Origin: Tenderia sp965602225
GTDB lineage: Bacteria; Pseudomonadota; Gammaproteobacteria; Tenderiales; Tenderiaceae
Length of the DNA: 64,000 nucleotides
Assembly: GCA_965602225.1 (NCBI GenBank)
Contig: CBFCYE010000002.1
Span: 1 to 64,000, forward strand
Reading direction: 5' to 3'
Within the stretch, counting starts at the first letter, position 1. The number at the start of each line of letters is the position of its first letter. Shown here one piece after another: positions 9,598-17,559 of the stretch. The notes beneath the pieces were generated by a model, which saw only the letters and a program-made list of their open reading frames with translations, was not told the origin of the DNA and made no database searches. The position numbers and the translations under genes were made by a program.

Positions 9598-10070
9598 ACC
9601 CAGAACTACCTCTACGCGACATCCATCTGCCCGACCCAGTCAGCTGGTGGCCTTTAGCCATTGGCTGGTGGCTGGCACTGGCGCTTGTCATTCTGATCGC
9701 ACTATTGATCTGGGCCGTGCGTCGCTTCAATGCCCGGCGACTTTTGCGCAAACAGGCCCTGGCCGAACTGACCAACATCGAAGCTAGCTTTGGCCAACAT
9801 CAAAACAACCAGCAACTGGTCAGTGAAATCTCTGTCCTGCTACGCCGTATCTGTATCAGTCGCTTTCCGCGCGCTGAGGTCGCCGGATTGAATGGCGAGG
9901 CATGGACCAGCTTTTTAAATACACAGACCAACAGTTTTGATACGGAAACCAGTCAGGCGTTAATCAGCGGCCCGTTTCAAAAACAGTGCGACATCGACAG
10001 CCAGGCACTGATCAACGCCAGTCGTCACTGGATTGAGCAACTACAGCCCGCCCAAGGGACACAACCATGA
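9594..10070 (+). CDS. DUF4381 membrane protein
   Basis: 158 residues from the ATG at 9594, which overlaps the DUF58 stop as ATGA; the frame is open further upstream, but this start fits the family beginning NPELPLRDIHLPDPVSWWP. One membrane helix, WWPLAIGWWLALALVILIALLIW, lies near residues 17-39, followed by a basic stretch and a cytoplasmic helical domain with LLRRICISRFPRAEVAGLNGEAWTSFL. DUF4381 genes are almost always found between DUF58 and batA genes of Bat operons, as here. Function unknown; probably a membrane anchor or assembly part of the MoxR/Bat complex. Confidence 0.88.
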   Translation: MNPELPLRDIHLPDPVSWWPLAIGWWLALALVILIALLIWAVRRFNARRLLRKQALAELTNIEASFGQHQNNQQLVSEISVLLRRICISRFPRAEVAGLNGEAWTSFLNTQTNSFDTETSQALISGPFQKQCDIDSQALINASRHWIEQLQPAQGTQP

Positions 10071-11068
10071 TCCAGTTTGAATGGTTATGGGCCTTTGCCG
10101 CCTTACCCCTGCCGCTGCTATTGCGCTTTGTCTTGCCGGCCGCCAAGAGCCAGCAAGATGCTGCGCTACGCGTACCCTTTATTGAAGACTTCCAAGCCAT
10201 TAGCACCACCAGCGTTAGCAACAAACAACGGCGCTGGCCACTGCTGTTGGCAAGCCTGGCCTGGCTCTGTCTGGTTTTAGCCGCAGCACGACCACAATGG
10301 GTCGGCGAACCAATCGAACTACCCACCAGCGGCCGCGACCTGATGCTGGCGGTGGATCTATCCGGCAGTATGGACACCAGTGATTTTCAGATTCAGGGCA
10401 AAACCGTTAATCGCCTCCAGGCCACTCAGGTCATCGCCGGTGAATTTATCAAACGTCGCGTCGGTGATCGGGTTGGTCTAATCCTGTTTGGTGAACAGGC
10501 CTATCTGCAAACACCACTGACCTTTGATCGCGACACGGTACGCATCCTGCTCTATGAAGCGGCCATCGGCCTGGCTGGCAAGTCCACCGCTATTGGTGAT
10601 GCCATCGGTCTGATGGTGAAACGTCTTGGCGATGAAGAAGACATCCAACAGGTGATGATCCTGCTTACCGATGGTGCCAACACCGCCGGTGAAGTCACAC
10701 CAATCAAGGCCGCCGAACTGGCGGCAGAAAAAGGTCTGAAGATCTACACCATTGGTATCGGTGCTGACGAAATGATTGTCCGTTCACTATTTGGCAATCA
10801 ACGCGTCAACCCATCTGCCGATCTGGATGAAAAGACACTCACTGCAATTGCCGAAAAAACCGGCGGCAAATATTTTCGTGCCCGCGACAGTGAAGAGCTG
10901 TTAAAGATCTACGACCTGATTGATGAGTTGGAACCCACCGAACAAGAGGCCGAGCTGTTTCGTCCCATGCGCGCACTGTATGTCTATCCCTTGGCTGCAG
11001 CCATGGCACTGGCCAGCCTGTTGATAATGGCCCTGAGTCTTAGTGGATTAAGGAGGCAACATGGATAG
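10067..11068 (+). CDS. batA: BatA-like VWA domain membrane protein
   Basis: 333 residues. A membrane helix near residues 5-25, another near 57-75, a VWA domain with an intact metal-ion-dependent adhesion site (DLSGS, Asp97, Ser99, Ser101), TDGANTAGE for the later MIDAS loop, and a final membrane helix, ALYVYPLAAAMALASLLIMAL. This is the BatA (Bacteroides aerotolerance) layout, with the VWA domain probably on the periplasmic side. BatA and BatB are thought to form a complex that supports envelope integrity or stress tolerance. ATGA overlap with the DUF4381 gene, and the following batB start lies inside the 3' end of this gene. Confidence 0.93.
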   Translation: MIQFEWLWAFAALPLPLLLRFVLPAAKSQQDAALRVPFIEDFQAISTTSVSNKQRRWPLLLASLAWLCLVLAAARPQWVGEPIELPTSGRDLMLAVDLSGSMDTSDFQIQGKTVNRLQATQVIAGEFIKRRVGDRVGLILFGEQAYLQTPLTFDRDTVRILLYEAAIGLAGKSTAIGDAIGLMVKRLGDEEDIQQVMILLTDGANTAGEVTPIKAAELAAEKGLKIYTIGIGADEMIVRSLFGNQRVNPSADLDEKTLTAIAEKTGGKYFRARDSEELLKIYDLIDELEPTEQEAELFRPMRALYVYPLAAAMALASLLIMALSLSGLRRQHG

Positions 11069-12833
11069 TTGTCAGTTATTGCGGCCAGACTGGTTATGGT
11101 TGTTGCTGCCCTTGGTTTTGCTGCTGTGGTTGTTAGCCCAGCGTCGCAGTCAGGCAGGCAGTTGGCGCGCAGTATGTGATTCACAACTGCTGCCCTACAT
11201 CCTGCAAGGACGTGAAGCCAAACTCAGTCGCTGGCCGTTGTTTGTAACAGGTCTGGCGGGACTGCTGGCCATCATTGCCATCAGCGGCCCGGTCTGCGAA
11301 CAACGCGAACAACCGGTATTTCGTGATCAGTCTGCGCTGGTGATTGCCCTCGACCTATCACGGTCTATGGATGCCACCGACATCAAACCCAGCCGCCTGG
11401 TGCGCGCCCGATTGAAACTGATCGACATCCTCAAACAACGCCAGGAAGGCCAGACCGCATTGATCGTCTACGCCGCCCAGGCCTTTACTGTCTCGCCGCT
11501 AACCGATGATACCAATACCATTATTTCACTGGTCGGCAGTCTCGATAGCAACATGATGCCGCAGCAAGGTAGCGACAGCTCCATCGCCATTGCCAGGGCG
11601 GCGCAACTGCTACAACAGGCCGGCGTGCCCAAGGGCGACATCCTCTTGATCACCGATGGCGTCAGTGACAACAACCTGCAAGCAACACTGAACGAGATCA
11701 AGACATACCAACACCGTGTCTCGGTGCTAAGTGTCGGCACCAGCGAGGGCGCACCGATAGACCTGCGTGATGGCGGTTTTCTCAAAGACAGCAGCGGCGC
11801 CATTGTCATCCCCAAACTGATTGAGGCGCCGCTGCAACAACTGGCGCAACAAGGCAATGGTCGCTATCACCACATCAGCGCCAATGACGCCGACATCAAC
11901 TATTTGCTCGGCATAGTGACAGCCGCGGGTGAAACCAAAGAAGCGGTCAACGGCCTCAATACGGATCAGTGGCGTGAAGAAGGGCCATGGATATTGTTGC
12001 TGCTATTACCATTGGCCGCACTGGCATTTCGACGCGGTTATCTGGCGATTGTGGTATTGCTAATCATGCCCATGCCTGATGACGCCTACGCCATGGATCT
12101 GCAACAACTGTGGCTCAACACCGATCAACAGGCGCAACAACAACTGCAACAAGGCAATGCGCAGCAGGCCGCCGAATTATTTAATAATCCTGAATGGAAG
12201 GCCGCGGCTCAATATCGCGCTGGCCAGTATCAACAGAGCATCGACACCCTGCAAGGCATTAACAGCGCCGAGGCACTCTATAACGAAGGTAATGCCCTGG
12301 CGCGCATGGGCAAGACTGAAGAGGCCATCAAGGCCTATGACGAGGCACTAAAACTACAACCCACGCATGAAGACGCTGAATACAATCGCGACCTGTTAAA
12401 ACAACAGCAACCCGATCAAGGCCAAGAGAAAGGCGACGAATCCAAACAGGACTCGCAAGGAGATGACCCGCAACAACAAGGCGAAAGCCAACAAAGCGAT
12501 CAGCCATCATCTCAACAACAAAATCAGCAAGCTGGTCAACAGCAACAAGAACAGAGTGGTGACGAACAACAACAAGCCGAAAAAGAGGCTGAGCAGGCCG
12601 AGGCTGAACAACAGCAACAGGGGCAGCAACAAGATGGTGAAGACAATGATGCTGAAGAACAGCAACAGGCCATGCCTAGTCAGGACTACAGCGAGACCTC
12701 AGAAGACGACATTGCTACTGAACAGTGGCTGCGCCGAATTCCCGATGACCCAGGCGGCCTGATGCGACGCAAGTTTCAATATCAATACCAACAACAATCT
12801 CAACAACGTAACAGTGAGATAGAACCATGGTAA
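11061..12833 (+). CDS. batB: BatB-like VWA protein with TPR and Gln-rich C-terminal tail (BatB-BatC fusion)
   Basis: 590 residues. Two membrane helices near 11-26 and 59-76; VWA domain with intact MIDAS (Asp98, Ser100, Ser102 in DLSRS). Another hydrophobic pair lies around residues 310-335. Then a TPR unit, NEGNALARMGKTEEAIKAYD, and a low-complexity region of about 100 residues very rich in Gln, Glu and Asp. The end, EQWLRRIPDDPGGLMRRKFQYQ, is the conserved tail of this fusion family. In Bacteroides BatB and BatC are separate; in many Proteobacteria they are one chain, as here. It overlaps batA by eight bases and batD by seven. The glutamine region is likely unfolded. The exact partner is unknown. 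Confidence 0.92.
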   Translation: MDSCQLLRPDWLWLLLPLVLLLWLLAQRRSQAGSWRAVCDSQLLPYILQGREAKLSRWPLFVTGLAGLLAIIAISGPVCEQREQPVFRDQSALVIALDLSRSMDATDIKPSRLVRARLKLIDILKQRQEGQTALIVYAAQAFTVSPLTDDTNTIISLVGSLDSNMMPQQGSDSSIAIARAAQLLQQAGVPKGDILLITDGVSDNNLQATLNEIKTYQHRVSVLSVGTSEGAPIDLRDGGFLKDSSGAIVIPKLIEAPLQQLAQQGNGRYHHISANDADINYLLGIVTAAGETKEAVNGLNTDQWREEGPWILLLLLPLAALAFRRGYLAIVVLLIMPMPDDAYAMDLQQLWLNTDQQAQQQLQQGNAQQAAELFNNPEWKAAAQYRAGQYQQSIDTLQGINSAEALYNEGNALARMGKTEEAIKAYDEALKLQPTHEDAEYNRDLLKQQQPDQGQEKGDESKQDSQGDDPQQQGESQQSDQPSSQQQNQQAGQQQQEQSGDEQQQAEKEAEQAEAEQQQQGQQQDGEDNDAEEQQQAMPSQDYSETSEDDIATEQWLRRIPDDPGGLMRRKFQYQYQQQSQQRNSEIEPW

Positions 12834-14515
12834 AAAAAATCGTAACTCTATTTTGTTTTGGCCTGCTTTCATTCAGCAGCCTGGCAGCCAACATCACGGT
12901 TGGAGTTGACCGTAATCCAGTATCCGTCGATGAATCATTTGTTATTACCTTTGAAGCCGATGACCACATCAGTGACAGCCCAGATTTCAGCCCGCTAGAA
13001 CAAGACTTTGAAATCCTTACCCGCAAGCAAAGCGAAAGCATGAAATTTGCCAAAGGAGAATATAGTAAAAAGACACGTTGGAACTTGCATAGCGTAGCCA
13101 AACGCAGCGGCATGCTCACTATCCCCTCAATACGTTTCGGCAACGATAGCAGCCCGACGATCAGCATCAGCGTCAACAAACAAACCAATAGCGGCAAGCC
13201 TGCGCCTGAAAATATGGAAATATTCATTGAGGCTGAAGCGGATCGAAAGAGCGCCTATGTGCAGCAACAGATCATCTACACCATTCGATTTTATCGCGCC
13301 GTCAAAATCAACGGTGCCAGCATGTCAGAGCCAAGCTTCAGTGATAGCGAAGTGGTGATGGAAAAACTCGGCGATGACTCGAGTTATGAAACCCAACGCA
13401 ATGGTCGTCGCTATGTTGTCATTGAACGCAAATTTGCCCTCTTCCCGCAGAAGAGCGGCGACATCATTATTGAACCCATCAGACTAGATGCACAAGTGGC
13501 CAATCCTGCCTACGGTGGCTTTGACCCCTTCGGTCAAAACAGCACCACCAAGCGACTCAAATCAGACAGCATCACACTCAAGATTAAGCCCATTCCCGCC
13601 AACATGCGCAACCAGGCATGGTTGCCCGCCAGCGACCTGAAACTGACTGAGAACTGGTCACAACAAGCCGATCAATTTGTCGTCGGCGAACCCATTACCC
13701 GCACCCTGACACTCAAGGCCGATGGCCTGACCGCAGCACAACTACCGTCACTGACCATGGCCGACACACAAGAACTTAAGACCTATCCCGATCAAGCACG
13801 TCTTAACGACAAACGTGGCAGCCGTGGCATTAACGGAACGCGGCAGGAGAAGATCGCCCTGATCCCGACACAGGCAGGAAAAATCAGCCTGCCAGAAATC
13901 AAAATCAACTGGTGGAATGTTAATAGCAACAAAATGGAAACCGCTACCCTAGCCGCCCGCATTGTCTCGGTAAAACCTGGCGCCAATACAACACAGACAC
14001 ATCAACCAATAGCCATGCCAGAGCAAGGCACTGTTGTCACAGAAACAAACACACCAACAACTCAAACCATCACGGTTATTAAAGAAGAAAACGGCCTCTA
14101 CAGCACACTAAGCATCATATTTGGCCTCGGCTGGCTGATGACAGTCATCGCCTGGTTAATCAGCCGACGCAACAACACAACAAACAGGCCTGAGAATACC
14201 TCCCTACCAACAGCATCACTCAAGGCCATCAAAAAGGCCTGCCTGGACAACAACCCTCAACAAAGCAAAACCGAACTGCTTAACTGGGCCAGAGGCCACT
14301 GGCCAGAAAACCCACCAACCAATATCGGCGAAATCGGCAACCGCCTTAATAAAGAAACACAAATAGAGATCGAAAAGCTCAACCAGGCTCTTTATGGATC
14401 AGCCAGCGACAACTGGCAAGGCAGCCAACTGTGGCAGCAGCTTTCTGCTGCTGTAAAAACGACTGTAAAGAAACAAAAAAAACAAGAAGAGGTGTTAGTA
14501 CCGCTATATCCCTAG
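12827..14515 (+). CDS. batD: BatD (oxygen tolerance) protein
   Basis: 562 residues. Signal peptide MVKKIVTLFCFGLLSFSSLAAN, cut near residue 21; a large periplasmic part with repeated beta-sandwich units (VDRNPVSVDESFVITFEAD, EIFIEAEADRKSAYVQQQIIYTIRFYR, FVVGEPITRTLTLKADGL). Near residue 430-450 a membrane helix, LSIIFGLGWLMTVIAWLI, is followed by a cytoplasmic helical tail of about 110 residues. This is the BatD family, last gene of the Bat operon. The product is presumed to bind the BatA/BatB VWA complex at the inner membrane. The start ATG overlaps the batB stop. After it come 142 AT-rich bases before the HNH gene; no clear terminator was seen. Confidence 0.92.
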   Translation: MVKKIVTLFCFGLLSFSSLAANITVGVDRNPVSVDESFVITFEADDHISDSPDFSPLEQDFEILTRKQSESMKFAKGEYSKKTRWNLHSVAKRSGMLTIPSIRFGNDSSPTISISVNKQTNSGKPAPENMEIFIEAEADRKSAYVQQQIIYTIRFYRAVKINGASMSEPSFSDSEVVMEKLGDDSSYETQRNGRRYVVIERKFALFPQKSGDIIIEPIRLDAQVANPAYGGFDPFGQNSTTKRLKSDSITLKIKPIPANMRNQAWLPASDLKLTENWSQQADQFVVGEPITRTLTLKADGLTAAQLPSLTMADTQELKTYPDQARLNDKRGSRGINGTRQEKIALIPTQAGKISLPEIKINWWNVNSNKMETATLAARIVSVKPGANTTQTHQPIAMPEQGTVVTETNTPTTQTITVIKEENGLYSTLSIIFGLGWLMTVIAWLISRRNNTTNRPENTSLPTASLKAIKKACLDNNPQQSKTELLNWARGHWPENPPTNIGEIGNRLNKETQIEIEKLNQALYGSASDNWQGSQLWQQLSAAVKTTVKKQKKQEEVLVPLYP

Positions 14516-14657
14516 CCACCGAGATAAAACACCAACCCAGCTAGCGAGATAAATTTTTGGTGCTTTCACTAAAGACAGAAGCGGGAAATATTTCGGTGTG
14601 TTTGCGCAGAAGCCATTCATCAAAAAATTACTGATGGATATAAAAATAGGTTAAAAA

Positions 14658-15515
14658 ATGGACGTTATAAAGGAATGTAATAGTCGAAATATCCCTTTGC
14701 CTATCCAAAGAGAGGTCAGGCAGCGGTGCGGATTTGGTTGTGTAATATGTGGAATGCCGCTGTATGAATATGAGCACATGGAGGAATGGGCGCAGGTAAA
14801 AAGGCATGTTGCTGATGAGATTACACTTCTATGTGACCGCCATCATAGGGAGAAGACTGGAGGCTTGCTACCGAAAAAAGCAGTAAGAGAAGCTAATGAG
14901 TCACCCTATAATTTACGTGAGGGTGTATCTAAACCATACGACATGCACTTTTCAGGTAAAGAGGCTCATGTAGAGATTGGCAGTAATACTTTTACTTGCG
15001 AAGAGCAAGGGTATGGAACTGCAATGGTACCAATTAGCGTTGATGGAACACCTTTAATCGGTCTAATTCTAGCTGATGGGCATTTATTGCTAAATCTCGT
15101 AATTTTTGATGAATTCAATACACCTGTACTTCAGATCAAAAACAATCAATTATTTTTCTCCACTGACCCGTGGGATATTCAGCTTATTGGAACAACTCTC
15201 ACTGTTCGAGAGGCACATCGTAAAATTCTGATAGAAATCAACTTTCAGCCCCCGAATAAAGTAGTAATTAATCGAGGACGTTTTTTACGAAACGGAGTAG
15301 AAATCCTAGTAAGGCCTAATAATATTCTCGTTACAAATAATGCAATGGTAATAAGTGGTTCGCATGCCCACAATTGTAATGGAGGCTTATTAATTGGCCA
15401 TCATGAAAACCAAATGGGTGGTTTTATGGCTATAGGTGGTGTACCTAGATATTTAGGTGATCGAAGAGAAGCCTTAAAGTTTGAAAAAGAATGTATGGCG
15501 AAATTAAGCTCGTAG
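14658..15515 (+). CDS. HNH nuclease-like protein with unknown beta-rich C-terminal domain
   Basis: 285 residues. Residues 15-75 look like an HNH/zinc module: CVIC (Cys28, Cys31), His40 in YEYEHMEEW, and LLCDRHHREKT (Cys59, His62, His63). HNH enzymes cut DNA using one metal ion; the general-base position would be His40. Residues 95-285 have a repeating beta pattern (GKEAHVEIGSNTFTC, LIGLILADGHLLLNL, VLQIKNNQLFFSTDPWDIQLIGTTL) suggestive of a beta-helix or sandwich; I recognise no named domain. The gene is AT-rich with many AGA/AGG and ATA codons, unlike the Bat genes before it, so acquisition by transfer is likely. Its TAG stop is part of the repeat at 15512. Defence role possible but unproven. 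Confidence 0.75.
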   Translation: MDVIKECNSRNIPLPIQREVRQRCGFGCVICGMPLYEYEHMEEWAQVKRHVADEITLLCDRHHREKTGGLLPKKAVREANESPYNLREGVSKPYDMHFSGKEAHVEIGSNTFTCEEQGYGTAMVPISVDGTPLIGLILADGHLLLNLVIFDEFNTPVLQIKNNQLFFSTDPWDIQLIGTTLTVREAHRKILIEINFQPPNKVVINRGRFLRNGVEILVRPNNILVTNNAMVISGSHAHNCNGGLLIGHHENQMGGFMAIGGVPRYLGDRREALKFEKECMAKLSS

Positions 15516-15544
15516 GGCGCAATAACTAAAAGGCATTGCGCCGC
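15512..15544. repeat. GTAGGGCG-type inverted repeat, copy 1
   Basis: GTAGGGCGCAAT followed by an 11-base loop and ATTGCGCC. This is the pattern of short dispersed palindromes beginning GTAGGGTG or GTAGGGCG found between genes in many proteobacteria. The stop codon of the HNH gene is the TAG of this repeat. Confidence 0.7.
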
Positions 15545-15612
15545 AAGTCAATCCACAAACACCAAAGCCCACTCGCAATCCTTGCAGATACGGCCCCTCT
15601 TTTACCAATCAT

Positions 15613-15677
15613 GTAGGGCGGGTTCCACCCGCCGTCGCAACTTCGATTGCCTTCATGGCGGGTGTGACCCGCCCTAC
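15613..15677. repeat. GTAGGGCGGGT-type inverted repeat, copy 2
   Basis: The outer arms GTAGGGCGGGT and ACCCGCCCTAC, plus inner ACCCGCC and GGCGGGT, form a 65-base cruciform-like unit. It lies only 70 bases after copy 1 and directly before the MacB-like stop codon. It could act as a bidirectional terminator between the convergent genes. It looks like a REP/MITE-style dispersed element. Confidence 0.75.
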
Positions 15678-15682
15678 GCTTT

Positions 15683-16882
15683 CTATTCGTGCCGTAAGGC
15701 TTCAATCGGATCTAGCCGCGCAGCTTTACGCGCTGGCACGTAACCGAACACCACACCGACCACCGCAGAAAAGACAAACGCCATTAGGATAATACTGCTA
15801 TCAAAGACCAGCGGCACTTGCAAGGCGTTGGCAATGAAGTAGGAAGAAATCAGCGCCAGCAAGATACCGGCAATGCCGCCGACCGATGACAGCACTACCG
15901 CCTCGACCAGAAACTGGCGTTGCACCTCTCTTTCTAGCGCACCGATGGCCAGACGAATACCGATCTCGCGGGTGCGTTCAGTGACCGAGACCAACATGAT
16001 GTTCATGATGCCGATGCCACCGACGATCAGACTGACGGCGGCAACGGCACCAAGTAGCGATGTCATGATTTCAGTGGTGCCGGTCATGGTTTTGGCGATC
16101 TCTTTCATATCAATGATGCTGAAGTCATCTGTATCTCCTAGGCCAATATGGCGGCGTTCACGCATCAGCAATTGCACATCACGTTTTGCCTTGCTGGTGT
16201 CGTCACGGGCGGAAAGGTAGATATGGCTGACCTTCTGTTGGCCGGAGACAAGTCGCCAGTGGGCGCGCAGTGACATAAGGATGACATCGTCTTGATCCGA
16301 GCCCATGGCCGACTGACCCTTGGTGGCCAGCAGGCCGATGACTTGACAGGCGATCTTGCCGAGACGGATGGTTTCACCCAAAGGGTCGAGATTGCCGAAC
16401 AGCTCCCGTTGCAGGGTAGCACCTAACAGGCAGACTGGCGCCCCGGCGCGCTGTTCACTGTCGCTGATGAGTCGGCCACGGGCCAGGGCCCAGTTGCGCA
16501 CGATCAGGTAGTCGTTTTCCATACCGGTGACGCTGGTGGTCCAGTTGCTGTTGCCATAGACCACGGTGACTGCTTTACGGGTAACGCCCGCAGCGGCGGC
16601 AATCGAGGCTAGTTCACTGCGCAAGGCCTCAGCATCGGCTATTTCAAGTGGTTTGGCCGCGGCACGGGAGCCGTGCAGGAAGCGCTGGCCGGGGCGCAGG
16701 ATTAGCATATTACTGCCCAGGCTTTCAATCTGGGCGCTAATCTTGGCGGTGGTGCCGTTGCCGATGGTGACCATGGTGATGACGGCGGCGACACCGATGA
16801 TGATGCCAAGCATGGTCAGGGCCGAGCGCAGCAGGTTACGGCGGATCTCACGCAGGGCTAAAGAAAGCGCACTCCACCACAT
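15683..16882 (-). CDS. MacB-like ABC transporter permease
   Basis: 399 residues, four membrane helices in the MacB/LolCE (FtsX) arrangement. One is near the N-terminus (TMLGIIIGVAAVITMVTIG, about 23-41), then a periplasmic core domain of about 240 residues (MacB-PCD), then three helices beginning at LLGAVAAVSLIVGGIGIMNIML. The motif VTERTREIGIRLAIGA follows the second helix, and the end is PARKAARLDPIEALRHE. These are mechanotransmission exporters that push substrates from the periplasm outwards together with a MacA adaptor and TolC. In E. coli ATPase and permease are one chain; here they are two genes, as in many other bacteria. The start overlaps the stop of the ATPase gene. Substrate unknown. 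Confidence 0.92.
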   Translation of the reverse strand: MWWSALSLALREIRRNLLRSALTMLGIIIGVAAVITMVTIGNGTTAKISAQIESLGSNMLILRPGQRFLHGSRAAAKPLEIADAEALRSELASIAAAAGVTRKAVTVVYGNSNWTTSVTGMENDYLIVRNWALARGRLISDSEQRAGAPVCLLGATLQRELFGNLDPLGETIRLGKIACQVIGLLATKGQSAMGSDQDDVILMSLRAHWRLVSGQQKVSHIYLSARDDTSKAKRDVQLLMRERRHIGLGDTDDFSIIDMKEIAKTMTGTTEIMTSLLGAVAAVSLIVGGIGIMNIMLVSVTERTREIGIRLAIGALEREVQRQFLVEAVVLSSVGGIAGILLALISSYFIANALQVPLVFDSSIILMAFVFSAVVGVVFGYVPARKAARLDPIEALRHE

Positions 16883-17559
16883 TAGTTACGCTCCTCGTTT
16901 TGGATGCGGCCATCGAGAAAGCGTACAACGCGGTGGGCATAGGCGGCGATGTCGGCCTCATGGGTGACCATGATTATGGTCAGGCCGCGCTCCTGATTGA
17001 GTCGTGCCAGCAGGTCCATGATCTCGTGACCACGGGCGCTGTCGAGATTGCCGGTAGGTTCGTCGGCCAGCAGCAGGGCTGGATCAGTCACCAAGGCACG
17101 GGCGATCGCTACACGTTGTTGTTGGCCACCGGAGAGTTCGGCCGGTGTATGGCTTTCACGTCCATCCAGCCCGACTGCCGCCAGGGCTGCCAGCGCCTTG
17201 GCGTGGCGTTCAGCCCGGGGTAATCGACGATAGATCAGGGGCAATTCGACATTTTCCAGCGCAGACGTACGCGCCAGCAGATTAAAACCCTGAAACACAA
17301 AACCGATATAGTGGCGCCGCAACAGGGCACGTTGATTGCGCGACAGGGTATCCACGGCGCTACCCTGAAAATGATAATGCCCCTGAGTGGCCGTATCGAG
17401 AAAACCGAGGATGTTCATGCAGGTGGATTTGCCCGAGCCGCTGGGGCCCATCATGGCGATGAACTCACCAGCAGCGACTCTGAGATCAACATCACACAAG
17501 GCTTCCACGGCCGCCGCCCCTTTGCCATAGGTTTTGCCCAGCTGCTGCAGTTCGATCAT
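16882..17559 (-). CDS. MacB/LolD-type ABC transporter ATP-binding protein
   Basis: 225 residues. Walker A GPSGSGKST (38-46), Q-loop region FVFQGFNLL, signature LSGGQQQRVAIARAL, Walker B LLLADEPTG with the D-loop NLDS, and the switch His in VTHEAD. This belongs to the small LolD/MacB ATPase group that drives FtsX-type permeases. It is coupled to the permease gene downstream by overlapping stop and start codons, and to the adaptor gene upstream by a four-base overlap. The three make one exporter operon. Confidence 0.94.
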   Translation of the reverse strand: MIELQQLGKTYGKGAAAVEALCDVDLRVAAGEFIAMMGPSGSGKSTCMNILGFLDTATQGHYHFQGSAVDTLSRNQRALLRRHYIGFVFQGFNLLARTSALENVELPLIYRRLPRAERHAKALAALAAVGLDGRESHTPAELSGGQQQRVAIARALVTDPALLLADEPTGNLDSARGHEIMDLLARLNQERGLTIIMVTHEADIAAYAHRVVRFLDGRIQNEERN

